A program made the position numbers and the translations under genes. DNA of 11,128 nt, from assembly GCA_039182715.1 (NCBI GenBank), contig JBCDBY010000143.1, forward strand, positions 1-11,128. Direction: 5' to 3'. This document shows, piece by piece, positions 1 to 6,887 of this stretch. Position 1 is the stretch's first letter; every line of letters starts with the position of its first letter. The notes beneath the pieces are model-generated. The model was not told the origin of the DNA and ran no database searches. It saw only the letters and a program-made list of their open reading frames with translations. This stretch comes from JBCDBY01 sp039182715 (lineage in GTDB: Bacteria > Planctomycetota > PLA2).

Positions 1-20
1 CATCGGGTCGCCGCCCATTC

Positions 21-48
21 CCTGTCGGAGACGGCAGGTAGACAGGAA
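21..48 (+). promoter_or_regulatory. Inverted repeat covering the alr Shine-Dalgarno
   Basis: CCTGTC (21-26) pairs with GACAGG (41-46), and with one bulged C the stem extends to TT/AA at 18-19 and 47-48. The right arm covers the AGGA Shine-Dalgarno sequence at 44-47. Such a hairpin could lower ribosome access to alr. This is seen in sequence only; the 14-base loop makes it moderately stable at best. Confidence 0.3.
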
Positions 49-54
49 CGTCGT

Positions 55-1266
55 ATGCAATCCCGGCGCGTTTGGGCGGAAATCGATCTCGATGCCATTT
101 CCCGCAACCTCGCGAGGCTGCGTTTTCTCGCGGGCTCCGAGCGGCGCGTGATGGCGATCGTCAAGGCGAACGCCTACGGACACGGCGCCGTGCCGATCGC
201 CTGGCATCTCGCTTCGCAGGGCGTCGACATGCTCGGCGTCGGCGACTCGCAGGAGGCGATCGAGCTGCGCGAAGCGGGGCTCTCCATCCCGATTCTCATC
301 CTCGGCGCCATCGTGCCGGGCGAAATGGGCGCGGTCGTGGCCCACGACGTCGAGGTGACCGCCCACAGCGGTGAACGTGTACGTCTGCTCGAACGAGAGG
401 CGCGCCGCGCCAGCCGGCCGGTCCGCGTGCACCTCAAGGTCGACACCGGCATGGGCCGCCTCGGCTGCTCGCCCGCGCGCGCCGTCGAGCTGGCGCAGCT
501 CATCGACCAGTCGGAGTTCCTCGAGTTCGTCGGACTCTGCACCCACTTCTCGTCGGTGGGCGCGGAGCCGGACGATTTCACGCAGCAGCAGGTGGCGCTT
601 TTCGAGTCGGTCGCCCGCACGCTGCAGGACGCCGGCATCGCGCTGCCGCCCCGCCATGCGTCGGCCTCGGCCGCCGCCTTGACCCGCGTCGCGGGCCATC
701 TCGACATGGTGCGGCCCGGCCTCGCGCTCTACGGCGTCGGCCCCGACCCGCAGCTGCAGGAGGGCCTGCGCCCCGCGCTCGAGCTCAAGACGCAGGTGAT
801 CTTCCTTAAGGACCTGCCCGCCGGCGCACCGGTCGGCTACGGCCGCGAGCACGTCACGGCGCAGCCGACGCGCGTCGCGACGCTGCCGGTCGGCTACAAC
901 GACGGCTACCCGTGGCGGCTCAAGGATCGCGGCGAGGTGCTCATCCGAGGGCGGCGCGCCCCGGTGGTCGGCCGCGTCTCCATGGACTACCTCACCATCG
1001 ACGTGGGCCAGGTCCCCGGTGTCTCGGTCGGAGACGAGGTGACCCTGATGGGCACCGTCAAGACCGCCGATGGGGAGCGGACGATTTCCGCCTTCGAGCT
1101 GGCCGAGCGGGCCGGAACGATCCCCTACGAGATCCTGACCCGGCTCGGCAAACGGGTGGCGCGGGTGTACCGCGGCTCAAGACCCGCGGAAACCCGCGCC
1201 GAATCGCCCGAAATCGCCGATCGGGGATTCGCCGTGGTCCGACGACCAAAGTCGCCCTCAAATTGA
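55..1266 (+). CDS. alr: Alanine racemase (PLP-dependent)
   Basis: It interconverts L- and D-alanine in the cytoplasm, supplying D-alanine for peptidoglycan precursors. The 403 residues show the full family pattern. The N-terminal AEIDLDAISRNL is followed by the PLP-lysine motif AIVKANAYGHGA (Lys37). The barrel carries KVDTGMGRLG (128-137) and MVRPGLALYG (218-227). The catalytic tyrosine of the second domain is in GYGREHV (Tyr262), followed by LPVGYNDGYPW and the VSMD substrate-site motif (308-311). The conserved end IPYEILTRLGKRVARVY closes near residue 372; the remaining 30 residues are a charged tail of unknown role, and usual family length is about 360-390. The ATG is chosen because AGGA lies 7 bases upstream (44-47) and the family N-terminus starts at once. 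The reading frame stays open to the window edge. Identity is sure; only the tail is unusual. Confidence 0.97.
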   Translation: MQSRRVWAEIDLDAISRNLARLRFLAGSERRVMAIVKANAYGHGAVPIAWHLASQGVDMLGVGDSQEAIELREAGLSIPILILGAIVPGEMGAVVAHDVEVTAHSGERVRLLEREARRASRPVRVHLKVDTGMGRLGCSPARAVELAQLIDQSEFLEFVGLCTHFSSVGAEPDDFTQQQVALFESVARTLQDAGIALPPRHASASAAALTRVAGHLDMVRPGLALYGVGPDPQLQEGLRPALELKTQVIFLKDLPAGAPVGYGREHVTAQPTRVATLPVGYNDGYPWRLKDRGEVLIRGRRAPVVGRVSMDYLTIDVGQVPGVSVGDEVTLMGTVKTADGERTISAFELAERAGTIPYEILTRLGKRVARVYRGSRPAETRAESPEIADRGFAVVRRPKSPSN

Positions 1267-1297
1267 GGTCGGACCGCTCTCCCGACGATAATGGGAG
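1236..1297 (+). promoter_or_regulatory. Chain of alternative inverted repeats, alr end to AsmA leader
   Basis: Three pairings share arms and exclude one another. GGTCCGAC (1236-1243) pairs with GTCGGACC (1268-1275). GTCGG (1268-1272) also pairs with CCGAC (1282-1286). CTCCC (1279-1283) also pairs with GGGAG (1293-1297). The first arm lies in the last alr codons, so a ribosome ending alr translation would cover it. The order 1:2, 2:3, 3:4 resembles an attenuator, but no T-run follows the last stem, so any effect would be on translation of the next gene rather than termination. Confidence 0.3.
1263..1292 (+). promoter_or_regulatory. Candidate sigma-70 promoter for the AsmA-like gene
   Basis: TTGAGG (1263-1268) and GATAAT (1287-1292) are separated by 18 bases. 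The -10 box matches TATAAT at five of six positions and the -35 matches TTGACA at four. Transcription would start near 1299, about 17 bases before the ATG at 1316. The -35 lies in the right arm of the palindrome CCTCAAATTGAGG (1256-1268), an operator-like site that also contains the alr stop codon. Box-like AT-rich sequence is rare in this GC-rich window, which favours a real promoter. Confidence 0.4.
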
Positions 1298-1315
1298 TAG
1301 GGCCGAGACCGCGCG

Positions 1316-4300
1316 ATGCGCTTGCGATATGTGACTTTCGGCCGGGGCATCGTGCTGGTGATCCTCGGCATGGCGATCGGGACCGGTCTGTTCCTGCAGA
1401 GCTGGCTGAGCTCCGACACGCTGACCGCGCAGGTGGCCCGCGCGCTGCGCGACCGGTTCGCGGCGCCGTTCAACCTGCACCCCGACCAGATCGAGCTCGA
1501 CCTCGAGAGCGGACTCATCATCCGCAACCTCGCGATTCCCTACCCCGACGAACGCGAAACGAACGCGATCGTGGCGGAGCGCATCGAGATCACGGTCGAC
1601 CACGAGGCGCTGATGGGCGGCATCGTGCACATCCGGCAGGTGGATGTGCACGGACTCACGCTGACGCTGCGCCGCGATCCGGCGCGCGACGGCCTGCCCG
1701 GACTGCCCGGCATCCTGCGGCCGCCGCCGCCGGCGAGCGGCGAAGAGGGGCCGCCGCCGCCGCTCTTCCGCGTGCATCCGGGCATCGGCGGCAGCTGGCT
1801 CGTCCTGCGCGAGGAGAAGGAAGACGCGGCGCGCACCGGACCCTACCCGCGCCTGTTGCGCAGCGACCGGCCACTGCTGCTCAACTGCGTGCGCGCCGAG
1901 GTGCGGCCGACCGAGGGCGGCCGACACATCACCGCCGCCTTCCGGGGCGACCAGCTCACGCAGGGCACGCTCAACCTGGAGCTGTTCCCGTACGAGAACC
2001 GCGTCGTGCTCGACGTGGAGATGGAACAGCTCACGCTCAAGCGCGAGGACTTCAACGAGCTCTCCGACGAACTCCGCTCCATCCTGCCGCCGATCATCGC
2101 GGAGGGGCGCACCGACGTGGAGGCGCACGCGGAGATCCAGCTCAACCCCGGCAAGATTCGCGACCTCTCGGTCACCGCCGCGGTTTCGGAACTCAACGGC
2201 TCGTTCGGCAACATGTTCACGGGCGAATCGCACGACTACCCCTTCCGTTTCGCCGACGGCAGCGCGACGGTCGAGGTGCGCGGCTCGCAGCTGCGGGTGG
2301 ACGACTTCAAGGCGAAGTACCTGAGTCCCGCCGGGGACGTCGGTCAGTTCCGCGGCAAGGTCTTCCTCGACTGGGAGCTGGGCCCCGCCGCGCCGCTGCT
2401 CGACGTGGAGCTCGAGGCACGCAACATGCGGGGCGCGGAGTTCGACCTGCGGCGCATGCTGCAGCGCGACGTCGTCGAGAACCTCGTCGATCCGTTCCGC
2501 GTCGCCGGCCTGTTCGATCTCGACATCAAGGTGCAGAAGATCCCGGCGCGCCTGCCGAAGATGTGGCTCGACATCCACTACCGCGAAGGAACCGCCACGT
2601 TCGCGGGCCACCTCGACCCCGAAACGCGGCGTCGCTTCGGGTTCGACTACCCGCTCGAGCGCGGCGAAGGCTACGCGCACTACGAGAGCAATCTCATCAA
2701 CTCGCACGGCGCCTACGACATCTTCGTGATGGAGGACGTCCGCGGCTTCCGCACCATCCAGGACCCCGCCCCCGGCGGCCCCGAGGAGGTCGAGGTCCGC
2801 GTGGACGGCGAGCTGATCTTCTACGGCGAGCCGATCGAGGATCCGATCCGCCACGCGGTCGTGCGCGTGCGGGTCGACGATCTGCCGATCGACGGCAAGC
2901 TCGAGGAGTCCTTCCGCAAGAGCGGGCTCGACCTCCCCTACCGCGGTCTCAACCTCGAGGGCTGGGTCGATCAGATCGCCATCGACATCGTGCTCGACGG
3001 ATGGGCCGACGACCGGCCCTACGCGAGCTACGCGATCGACCTGCGCGACTGCTCGATCGCCTACGAGAATTTCCCGCTCGAGGTCCGCAACATCGCCGGC
3101 CGCATTCGCAAGCACGATCGCGATCCGCGCGGCCGCGACGCCGAGGTCATCGAGTTCGAGAACCTGCGCGGCGACGCGGTCGGCGGCGGCACGATCCGCG
3201 CCGGCGGCCGCGTCCTGATGCCGACGCTGGGCGCGGAGGAGTGGAAGGTCGAGGTCGCCACCGACGATCTGCGCCTGGGCCCGGCGCTCGCGCAGGCGTT
3301 GGCGCGCAGCACGGCGGAAGGATCCGAGATCCTGACGTTGTGGGACAAGCTCGGTCCGCACGGCACCGTCGGCGCGCGCGTCCGCATCGGCGCGGAGGAG
3401 ACCGACGTCGACGTGCTGCTGCGCGGCGATGCGCATCTGCGCGGCTACGGCGACACGCGCTGCCCGATCAGCCACCTCGTCGGCTCGCTCTCGATTCGCG
3501 GCAACGACGTCGAGATCCACCAGGTGAAGGGGCGCATCGGCACCGGCGCGCTCTGGATCTCCGGCGAGCTCACGGAGAACGGGGGCATCGACATCTCGAG
3601 CTCGCTGCACCACCTGACGTTCACGCCGGAAGTGCTCGACCTGATCGGGGCCTTCGCCCCGACCGCGGCGCCGCGTCTGCGCGACCTGAAGATCGGCCCC
3701 AAGTCGTCGGCCGACATGGCGCTGCACGTCGTGCGCCCGTCCGCGGACGACCCCACGCAGCTCGACGCGACGCTCACCAAGCTCGTGCTCGCCGCGGAAC
3801 TGGGCGGCGTGCCGGTCGACGTGCGCGGCGGTCCCGTGCGCGTCCGCGATGACCATTTCGACGCGCGCGACCTGCGCGTGCGCACACTGGAAGCGACGGT
3901 ACAGGTGCGCGAAGCGCGCATCCCGCGCGCGGTCGACGGCCACGGCTGGGTCATGATCGACGCGCGCGACCTCGTACCGGAACAGCACCTCGTGCCGATC
4001 CTCGGTCCCGGCGTCTACGGATTCCTCGGCCCCGACATCCGCGTCGACCTCGAGCGCTTCCGCGTCGAGTTCAACCGCGGGGACGAAACGCTGCTCTTCT
4101 CCGGCGCGGTCGACCTGCGCCGCATTCGCGCGCCCGGCCCGCAGGGCTCGAAGTACCTCGCCCCCACCGGCCGCCTCGGACTCTCGCCGCTGACCGTGCG
4201 TCTGCCGGGGCCCGACGCGAAACGACCGGTCCGCGTTTCCGGCGTGATCGAGTACGAGGACCTCAACCTCTCCATTCCCGTCGACATCAAGGACATGAAC

Positions 4301-5140
4301 GGCGAGCTGCTCATCGCGGAGGGGACGTTCACGGACCACTTCGCCTGCACGGGCGCGATTCAGCACGGCAGCGCCGTGGTGTTCGGCCGGACGATCGAGG
4401 AGGCCTCGCTCAACATCGACTTCAGTCGCGAGCTGATGCGCTTCCACGATCTCGACGCCGACTTCTACGAGGGGCGGCTGCGGGGCGACGTCGACGTGCA
4501 CTTCGAGGACCCCGGCGGATTCCGCATCGACCTGCGGATGGAGAAGTCGAGCCTCGCGGCGTTCCTCAAGGACGAGGGCATGAGCGGCGACGAGTACAGC
4601 GGGCTGGTGAGCGGCGCGCTGCAGCTCGAGTCGCCCAGCAGCCAGGTGCGCCACATGCGCGGGCGCGCGGAGCTGCGCATCACCGAGGGGCAGCTCCTCA
4701 AGGTGCCGGGCCTGCGCAACCTGCTCGGCGTCGTCGGGCGCGTGGTGCCGTTCGGGGACCGGCCGCGCTTCAAGCAGTGCGACATCGATCTCGACATCCG
4801 CGGCGAGACCTTCGACGTGCAGCGCCTGCACCTGTCGACCAACGTGAACGACATCTACGGATTCGGCCGCATGACGCTCTACGGTGATCTCGAGCTGCTG
4901 ATCTTCCCGCAGGTGACGCGCGCCATCGATCTGCCGCGGCTTGCCAACGTCCCGTTCCTCAGCGCGATCGGCAATGCGTGGTTCAAGAACGTCAACGAGA
5001 TCCGCGTGGAAGGGACGATCGACAGTCCGGTGCTGCGACGTCGGGCGCTCCCGGCCTTCAAGAAGGATCCCAAACCGTTCACGCAGTCGCCGCACGCGAT
5101 CGATCCGCAGCGGGCGCGCCCGCGGGTCCTCCCCGAGTAA
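1316..5140 (+). CDS. Large AsmA/TamB-like envelope protein
   Basis: The 1274-residue protein has one N-terminal membrane anchor (about residues 10-29, GIVLVILGMAIGTGLFL) after a short basic start, then a very long beta-rich, periplasmic-type body. A proline-rich loop lies at about 135-150. The first 120 residues, with alternating strands such as ERIEITVDHEALMGGIVHIR, match the start of AsmA-like proteins. The region about 1090-1240 (GRAELRITEGQLLKVPGLRN, then strands ending in VNEIRVEGTIDSP) matches the AsmA-like C-terminal domain. The family (AsmA, TamB, YhdP) is known for groove-shaped bridges moving lipids, or helping assembly, between inner and outer membrane. That role here is inferred. 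No strong Shine-Dalgarno precedes the ATG; GGGAG is about 18 bases away. Neighbours alr and the GDP-mannose enzyme fit an envelope cluster. The middle 900 residues were not assigned to named domains. Confidence 0.85.
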   Translation: MRLRYVTFGRGIVLVILGMAIGTGLFLQSWLSSDTLTAQVARALRDRFAAPFNLHPDQIELDLESGLIIRNLAIPYPDERETNAIVAERIEITVDHEALMGGIVHIRQVDVHGLTLTLRRDPARDGLPGLPGILRPPPPASGEEGPPPPLFRVHPGIGGSWLVLREEKEDAARTGPYPRLLRSDRPLLLNCVRAEVRPTEGGRHITAAFRGDQLTQGTLNLELFPYENRVVLDVEMEQLTLKREDFNELSDELRSILPPIIAEGRTDVEAHAEIQLNPGKIRDLSVTAAVSELNGSFGNMFTGESHDYPFRFADGSATVEVRGSQLRVDDFKAKYLSPAGDVGQFRGKVFLDWELGPAAPLLDVELEARNMRGAEFDLRRMLQRDVVENLVDPFRVAGLFDLDIKVQKIPARLPKMWLDIHYREGTATFAGHLDPETRRRFGFDYPLERGEGYAHYESNLINSHGAYDIFVMEDVRGFRTIQDPAPGGPEEVEVRVDGELIFYGEPIEDPIRHAVVRVRVDDLPIDGKLEESFRKSGLDLPYRGLNLEGWVDQIAIDIVLDGWADDRPYASYAIDLRDCSIAYENFPLEVRNIAGRIRKHDRDPRGRDAEVIEFENLRGDAVGGGTIRAGGRVLMPTLGAEEWKVEVATDDLRLGPALAQALARSTAEGSEILTLWDKLGPHGTVGARVRIGAEETDVDVLLRGDAHLRGYGDTRCPISHLVGSLSIRGNDVEIHQVKGRIGTGALWISGELTENGGIDISSSLHHLTFTPEVLDLIGAFAPTAAPRLRDLKIGPKSSADMALHVVRPSADDPTQLDATLTKLVLAAELGGVPVDVRGGPVRVRDDHFDARDLRVRTLEATVQVREARIPRAVDGHGWVMIDARDLVPEQHLVPILGPGVYGFLGPDIRVDLERFRVEFNRGDETLLFSGAVDLRRIRAPGPQGSKYLAPTGRLGLSPLTVRLPGPDAKRPVRVSGVIEYEDLNLSIPVDIKDMNGELLIAEGTFTDHFACTGAIQHGSAVVFGRTIEEASLNIDFSRELMRFHDLDADFYEGRLRGDVDVHFEDPGGFRIDLRMEKSSLAAFLKDEGMSGDEYSGLVSGALQLESPSSQVRHMRGRAELRITEGQLLKVPGLRNLLGVVGRVVPFGDRPRFKQCDIDLDIRGETFDVQRLHLSTNVNDIYGFGRMTLYGDLELLIFPQVTRAIDLPRLANVPFLSAIGNAWFKNVNEIRVEGTIDSPVLRRRALPAFKKDPKPFTQSPHAIDPQRARPRVLPE

Positions 5141-5146
5141 GATCCC

Positions 5147-5162
5147 GTGGGTGCACACCCAC
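5147..5162 (+). promoter_or_regulatory. Inverted repeat over the GTG start of the GDP-mannose gene
   Basis: GTGGGTG (5147-5153) and CACCCAC (5156-5162) are perfect inverted arms, extended by C5146 and G5163. The start codon GTG (5151-5153) lies in the left arm. As RNA it would fold with a GCAC loop and a 7-bp stem, hiding the start. Part of the repeat is simply the coding for His-Thr-His, so it may be chance. Confidence 0.3.
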
Positions 5163-6224
5163 GTTGTCATCCTCGCCGGCGGCGCCGGCACGCGGTTCTG
5201 GCCCGCCGGGCGCCGTGACCGCCCCAAGCAGCTGCGGCCGATCGCGTCCGACCGGACGATGCTGCGCGACACGCTCGACCGCTGCACGGCGCTGGCGCCG
5301 CCCGAGCGCACCTGGATCGTGACCAACGAGCGCCAGGTGGAGGCGACGCGCGCGGAGGCCCCCGAGCTGCCGGCGGAGCAGGTCGTGGCGGAACCGGAAA
5401 TGCGCAACACCGCCGCGGCGATCGCGCTGGCGGCGCTGCTGATCGAGCGCAAGGAGGGCGACGGCGTCATGGTCGTGCTGCCCGCCGATCACGTCATCCG
5501 GCCGCCGGAACTCTTCACGCGCACCTTCGAGGCGGCCGCGAAGCGTGCCGCCGAAGCGGACACGCTGCTCACCGTCGGGATCGAGCCGACCGGCCCGGCG
5601 ACCGGCTACGGTTACATCGAGGCGGGCGACGACGCCGCCGAGGTCGAAGGCTTCCCGGTGCGCGCGGTGAAGAGCTTCAAGGAGAAGCCGGACGCGCAGA
5701 CGGCGATGTCGTTTCTCGACGCGGGCGGCTACTACTGGAACGCCGGCACCTTCGTCTGGCGCGTCGGCGCGCTGCGCGACACGATTCGCAAGCACCTGCC
5801 GGGTCACGACGAGGTGCTGCAGGCGATCGGCGCCGAGCTCGATGCCGGCCACCCGCTGCGCGCCGAAACGTATGCTCGCTTCGAGAACATCCCGGTCGAC
5901 ATCGGCATCATGGAACGCACCGACAACGTCGAGGTGATCCCGGCGAGCTTCTCGTGGGACGACGTGGGCAGCTGGCTCGCCGTCGATCGCCTGCACGAGC
6001 GCGACGAGCACGGCAACGTGGTACGCGGCGACCACGCCGGCATCGAGACCGAGAACTGCATTCTCATGAGCCGGCCCGGCCACGTCATCGCCACGCTCGA
6101 CGTGGAGGACCTCATCATCGTCTGTACCGGCGATGCCACGCTGGTCGCCCCCAAGGACCGCGCCGAGGACGTGAAGAAGCTGGTCCAGAAGCTGAAGGAC
6201 GAAGGCCGCGAAGAGTTTCTTTGA
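5151..6224 (+). CDS. Mannose-1-phosphate guanylyltransferase (GDP-mannose synthesis)
   Basis: It joins mannose-1-phosphate and GTP into GDP-mannose and pyrophosphate, feeding cell-surface glycan synthesis. In the 357 residues the nucleotidyltransferase signature GGAGTRFWP (10-18) continues to PKQ (25-27). It is followed by EPEMRNTAAAIA (81-92), PADH (111-114, metal/nucleotide site), GYGYIE (152-157), FKEKP (176-180), WNAGTF (196-201), PVDIGIMER (248-256) and SWDDVGSW (268-275). It ends without the C-terminal phosphomannose isomerase domain of the roughly 470-residue bifunctional ManC type, so it is the single-domain form. GTG at 5151 is the only in-frame start next to the conserved HVVILAGG; upstream in-frame sequence overlaps the AsmA gene and looks non-native. 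It begins 10 bases after the AsmA stop without a Shine-Dalgarno, so it is either coupled to that gene or leaderless. Related sugar-phosphate transferases are possible but less likely. Confidence 0.93.
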   Translation: MHTHVVILAGGAGTRFWPAGRRDRPKQLRPIASDRTMLRDTLDRCTALAPPERTWIVTNERQVEATRAEAPELPAEQVVAEPEMRNTAAAIALAALLIERKEGDGVMVVLPADHVIRPPELFTRTFEAAAKRAAEADTLLTVGIEPTGPATGYGYIEAGDDAAEVEGFPVRAVKSFKEKPDAQTAMSFLDAGGYYWNAGTFVWRVGALRDTIRKHLPGHDEVLQAIGAELDAGHPLRAETYARFENIPVDIGIMERTDNVEVIPASFSWDDVGSWLAVDRLHERDEHGNVVRGDHAGIETENCILMSRPGHVIATLDVEDLIIVCTGDATLVAPKDRAEDVKKLVQKLKDEGREEFL

Positions 6225-6267
6225 ACGAGCGGTGTGGGGGGTGGTCCGAATGCCGGAGGTGACCGAG

Positions 6268-6705
6268 TCACGCTCGACTCGAGGGCGTCGCCCCAGTGCG
6301 ATCCATCGTGCGATCCGTCGCGCGATCCGTCGCGCGATCGTCCCGCGCCTCTCGTCCGAAGGGCACGACGAGCATGACGATGAACCACTCTTCGAACAGA
6401 CGCAGCATGCTCGTTCCTAGGTAGGGCGCCGAGGCCAACATCAAAGCGAGGGTCACCCCGGCGCCGGACACGATGCCCTGACCGAGCCGTCGCGTCCCGC
6501 CTCGACCCAGGACCCAGACGAGGGCGCCCGCCAGTGGCGCTAGCCCCAGCTGCAGGAAATCCAGCCGCAGAAAGTCCAGCCGCAGGAAGTCCAGCGCGGA
6601 TCCCCCGAGCTTTCCGATCGGCGGCCCCGCAATCAACGAAGCGAAGAGAATCGCCAGCCCGACCAAACAGCCGGCCCGCCAGAACCAGAGATCCCGCCTC
6701 GACAC
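6268..6705 (-). CDS. Hypothetical small multi-pass membrane protein
   Basis: I do not recognise this 145-residue protein. It reads against its neighbours, between the GDP-mannose gene and ruvX. Hydrophobic segments lie at about 11-28 (AGCLVGLAILFASLIAG), 52-67 (LGLAPLAGALVWVL), 78-96 (VSGAGVTLALMLASAPYLG) and 105-116 (EEWFIVMLVVPFG). Between the first two sit three copies of the pentapeptide LDFLR/Q (38-52). The charged tail holds DRAT-type tetrapeptides (123-137). The GTG start at 6705 places the membrane segment at a normal distance; the frame remains open further upstream to an ATG at 6882, but that would run through an intergenic repeat. No Shine-Dalgarno is seen; TAGCCT lies 7 bases before the GTG. 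Codon bias is somewhat weaker than in its neighbours. Hydrophobicity, length and lack of another gene in the gap support coding; function is unknown. Confidence 0.55.
   Translation of the reverse strand: MSRRDLWFWRAGCLVGLAILFASLIAGPPIGKLGGSALDFLRLDFLRLDFLQLGLAPLAGALVWVLGRGGTRRLGQGIVSGAGVTLALMLASAPYLGTSMLRLFEEWFIVMLVVPFGREARDDRATDRATDRTMDRTGATPSSRA
6296..6343. repeat. 12-bp tandem repeat, 3.7 copies
   Basis: Units at 6296-6307, 6308-6319 and 6320-6331 follow the form GYGCGATCCRTC, with a partial fourth at 6332-6339. The repeat is in frame with the minus-strand membrane protein and encodes Asp-Arg-Ala/Thr tetrapeptides in its C-terminal tail. Length a multiple of three and clean units suggest slippage tolerated by the reading frame. 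Confidence 0.8.
6550..6594. repeat. 15-bp tandem repeat, 3 copies
   Basis: Units 6550-6564, 6565-6579 and 6580-6594 follow CYGCAGRAARTCCAG with two or three differences between copies. On the minus strand each encodes LDFLR (or LDFLQ). The differences are mostly synonymous, which supports that this stretch is translated. Confidence 0.85.
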
Positions 6706-6761
6706 GAGTTCGAGGCTACCAGAGACTGCAGCAGAGGCCGTGCGCACACGACGTCCTCCGA

Positions 6762-6845
6762 AGCGTACTGGGTACACCCCGGCGCGGCCGTAAGTCTCTG
6801 CGGGATCAAGACATGTGTCCGTGAGTTGCGCCTTCGGGGTGCGCA
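6762..6845. repeat. Dispersed intergenic element, copy 1
   Basis: This 84-bp stretch aligns without net gap to 11009-11092. The first 17 bases match at 16 positions (AGCGTACTGGGTACACC here), and the last 19 match at 16 (TGCGCC...GGTGCGCA). The next 15 bases match at 10, and the 33-base middle is diverged. Both ends contain palindromes: GTAC-3-GTAC near the left and TGCGC-9-GCGCA at the right. It lies between the divergent membrane-protein gene and ruvX. A degenerate heptad CCTGGCC (6865-6871) sits just beyond it, matching the type of arm that borders copy 2. Confidence 0.65.
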
Positions 6846-6873
6846 CTTCCGAACCATTCAAGCCCCTGGCCCG

Positions 6874-6879
6874 TACGAT
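6874..6879 (+). promoter_or_regulatory. TANNNT -10-like box of ruvX
   Basis: TACGAT lies 8 bases before the ruvX ATG, and no Shine-Dalgarno precedes that start. In bacteria with leaderless genes a TANNNT box typically lies about 7 bases before a transcript start that is also the start codon. A good -35 is not visible. It abuts the heptad remnant of the upstream repeat element. Confidence 0.35.
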
Positions 6880-6887
6880 CATCCCCC

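Noticed and set aside
3..41. Possible tail of an upstream gene ending in TAG at 39-41
   Set aside because: Only 12 codons are visible and they carry no recognisable motif, so neither gene nor frame can be supported.
1291..3852. An 853-codon plus-strand frame overlapping the AsmA-like gene
   Set aside because: It is Arg/Pro/Gly-rich low-complexity translation typical of a shifted frame in GC-rich DNA, without membrane or domain signals.
1058..5470. A 1470-codon open frame on the minus strand across the AsmA-like gene
   Set aside because: Its codons are exactly in register with those of the AsmA-like gene over most of its length. In register, antisense stops need the sense codons TTA, CTA or TCA, which are nearly unused at this GC content. 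The translation is Arg/Ala/Val/Asp-rich with no domain, while the sense frame has family motifs.
6264..6281. CGAGTC-6-GACTCG hairpin at the end of the minus-strand gene as a terminator
   Set aside because: A 6-bp stem with no T-run on either strand; such short inverted repeats are expected by chance here.
6706..6882. An N-terminal extension of the minus-strand membrane protein to an ATG at 6882
   Set aside because: The added 59 residues would be translated from the dispersed repeat and are not hydrophobic; the GTG at 6705 gives a normal membrane-protein start. Not fully excluded.
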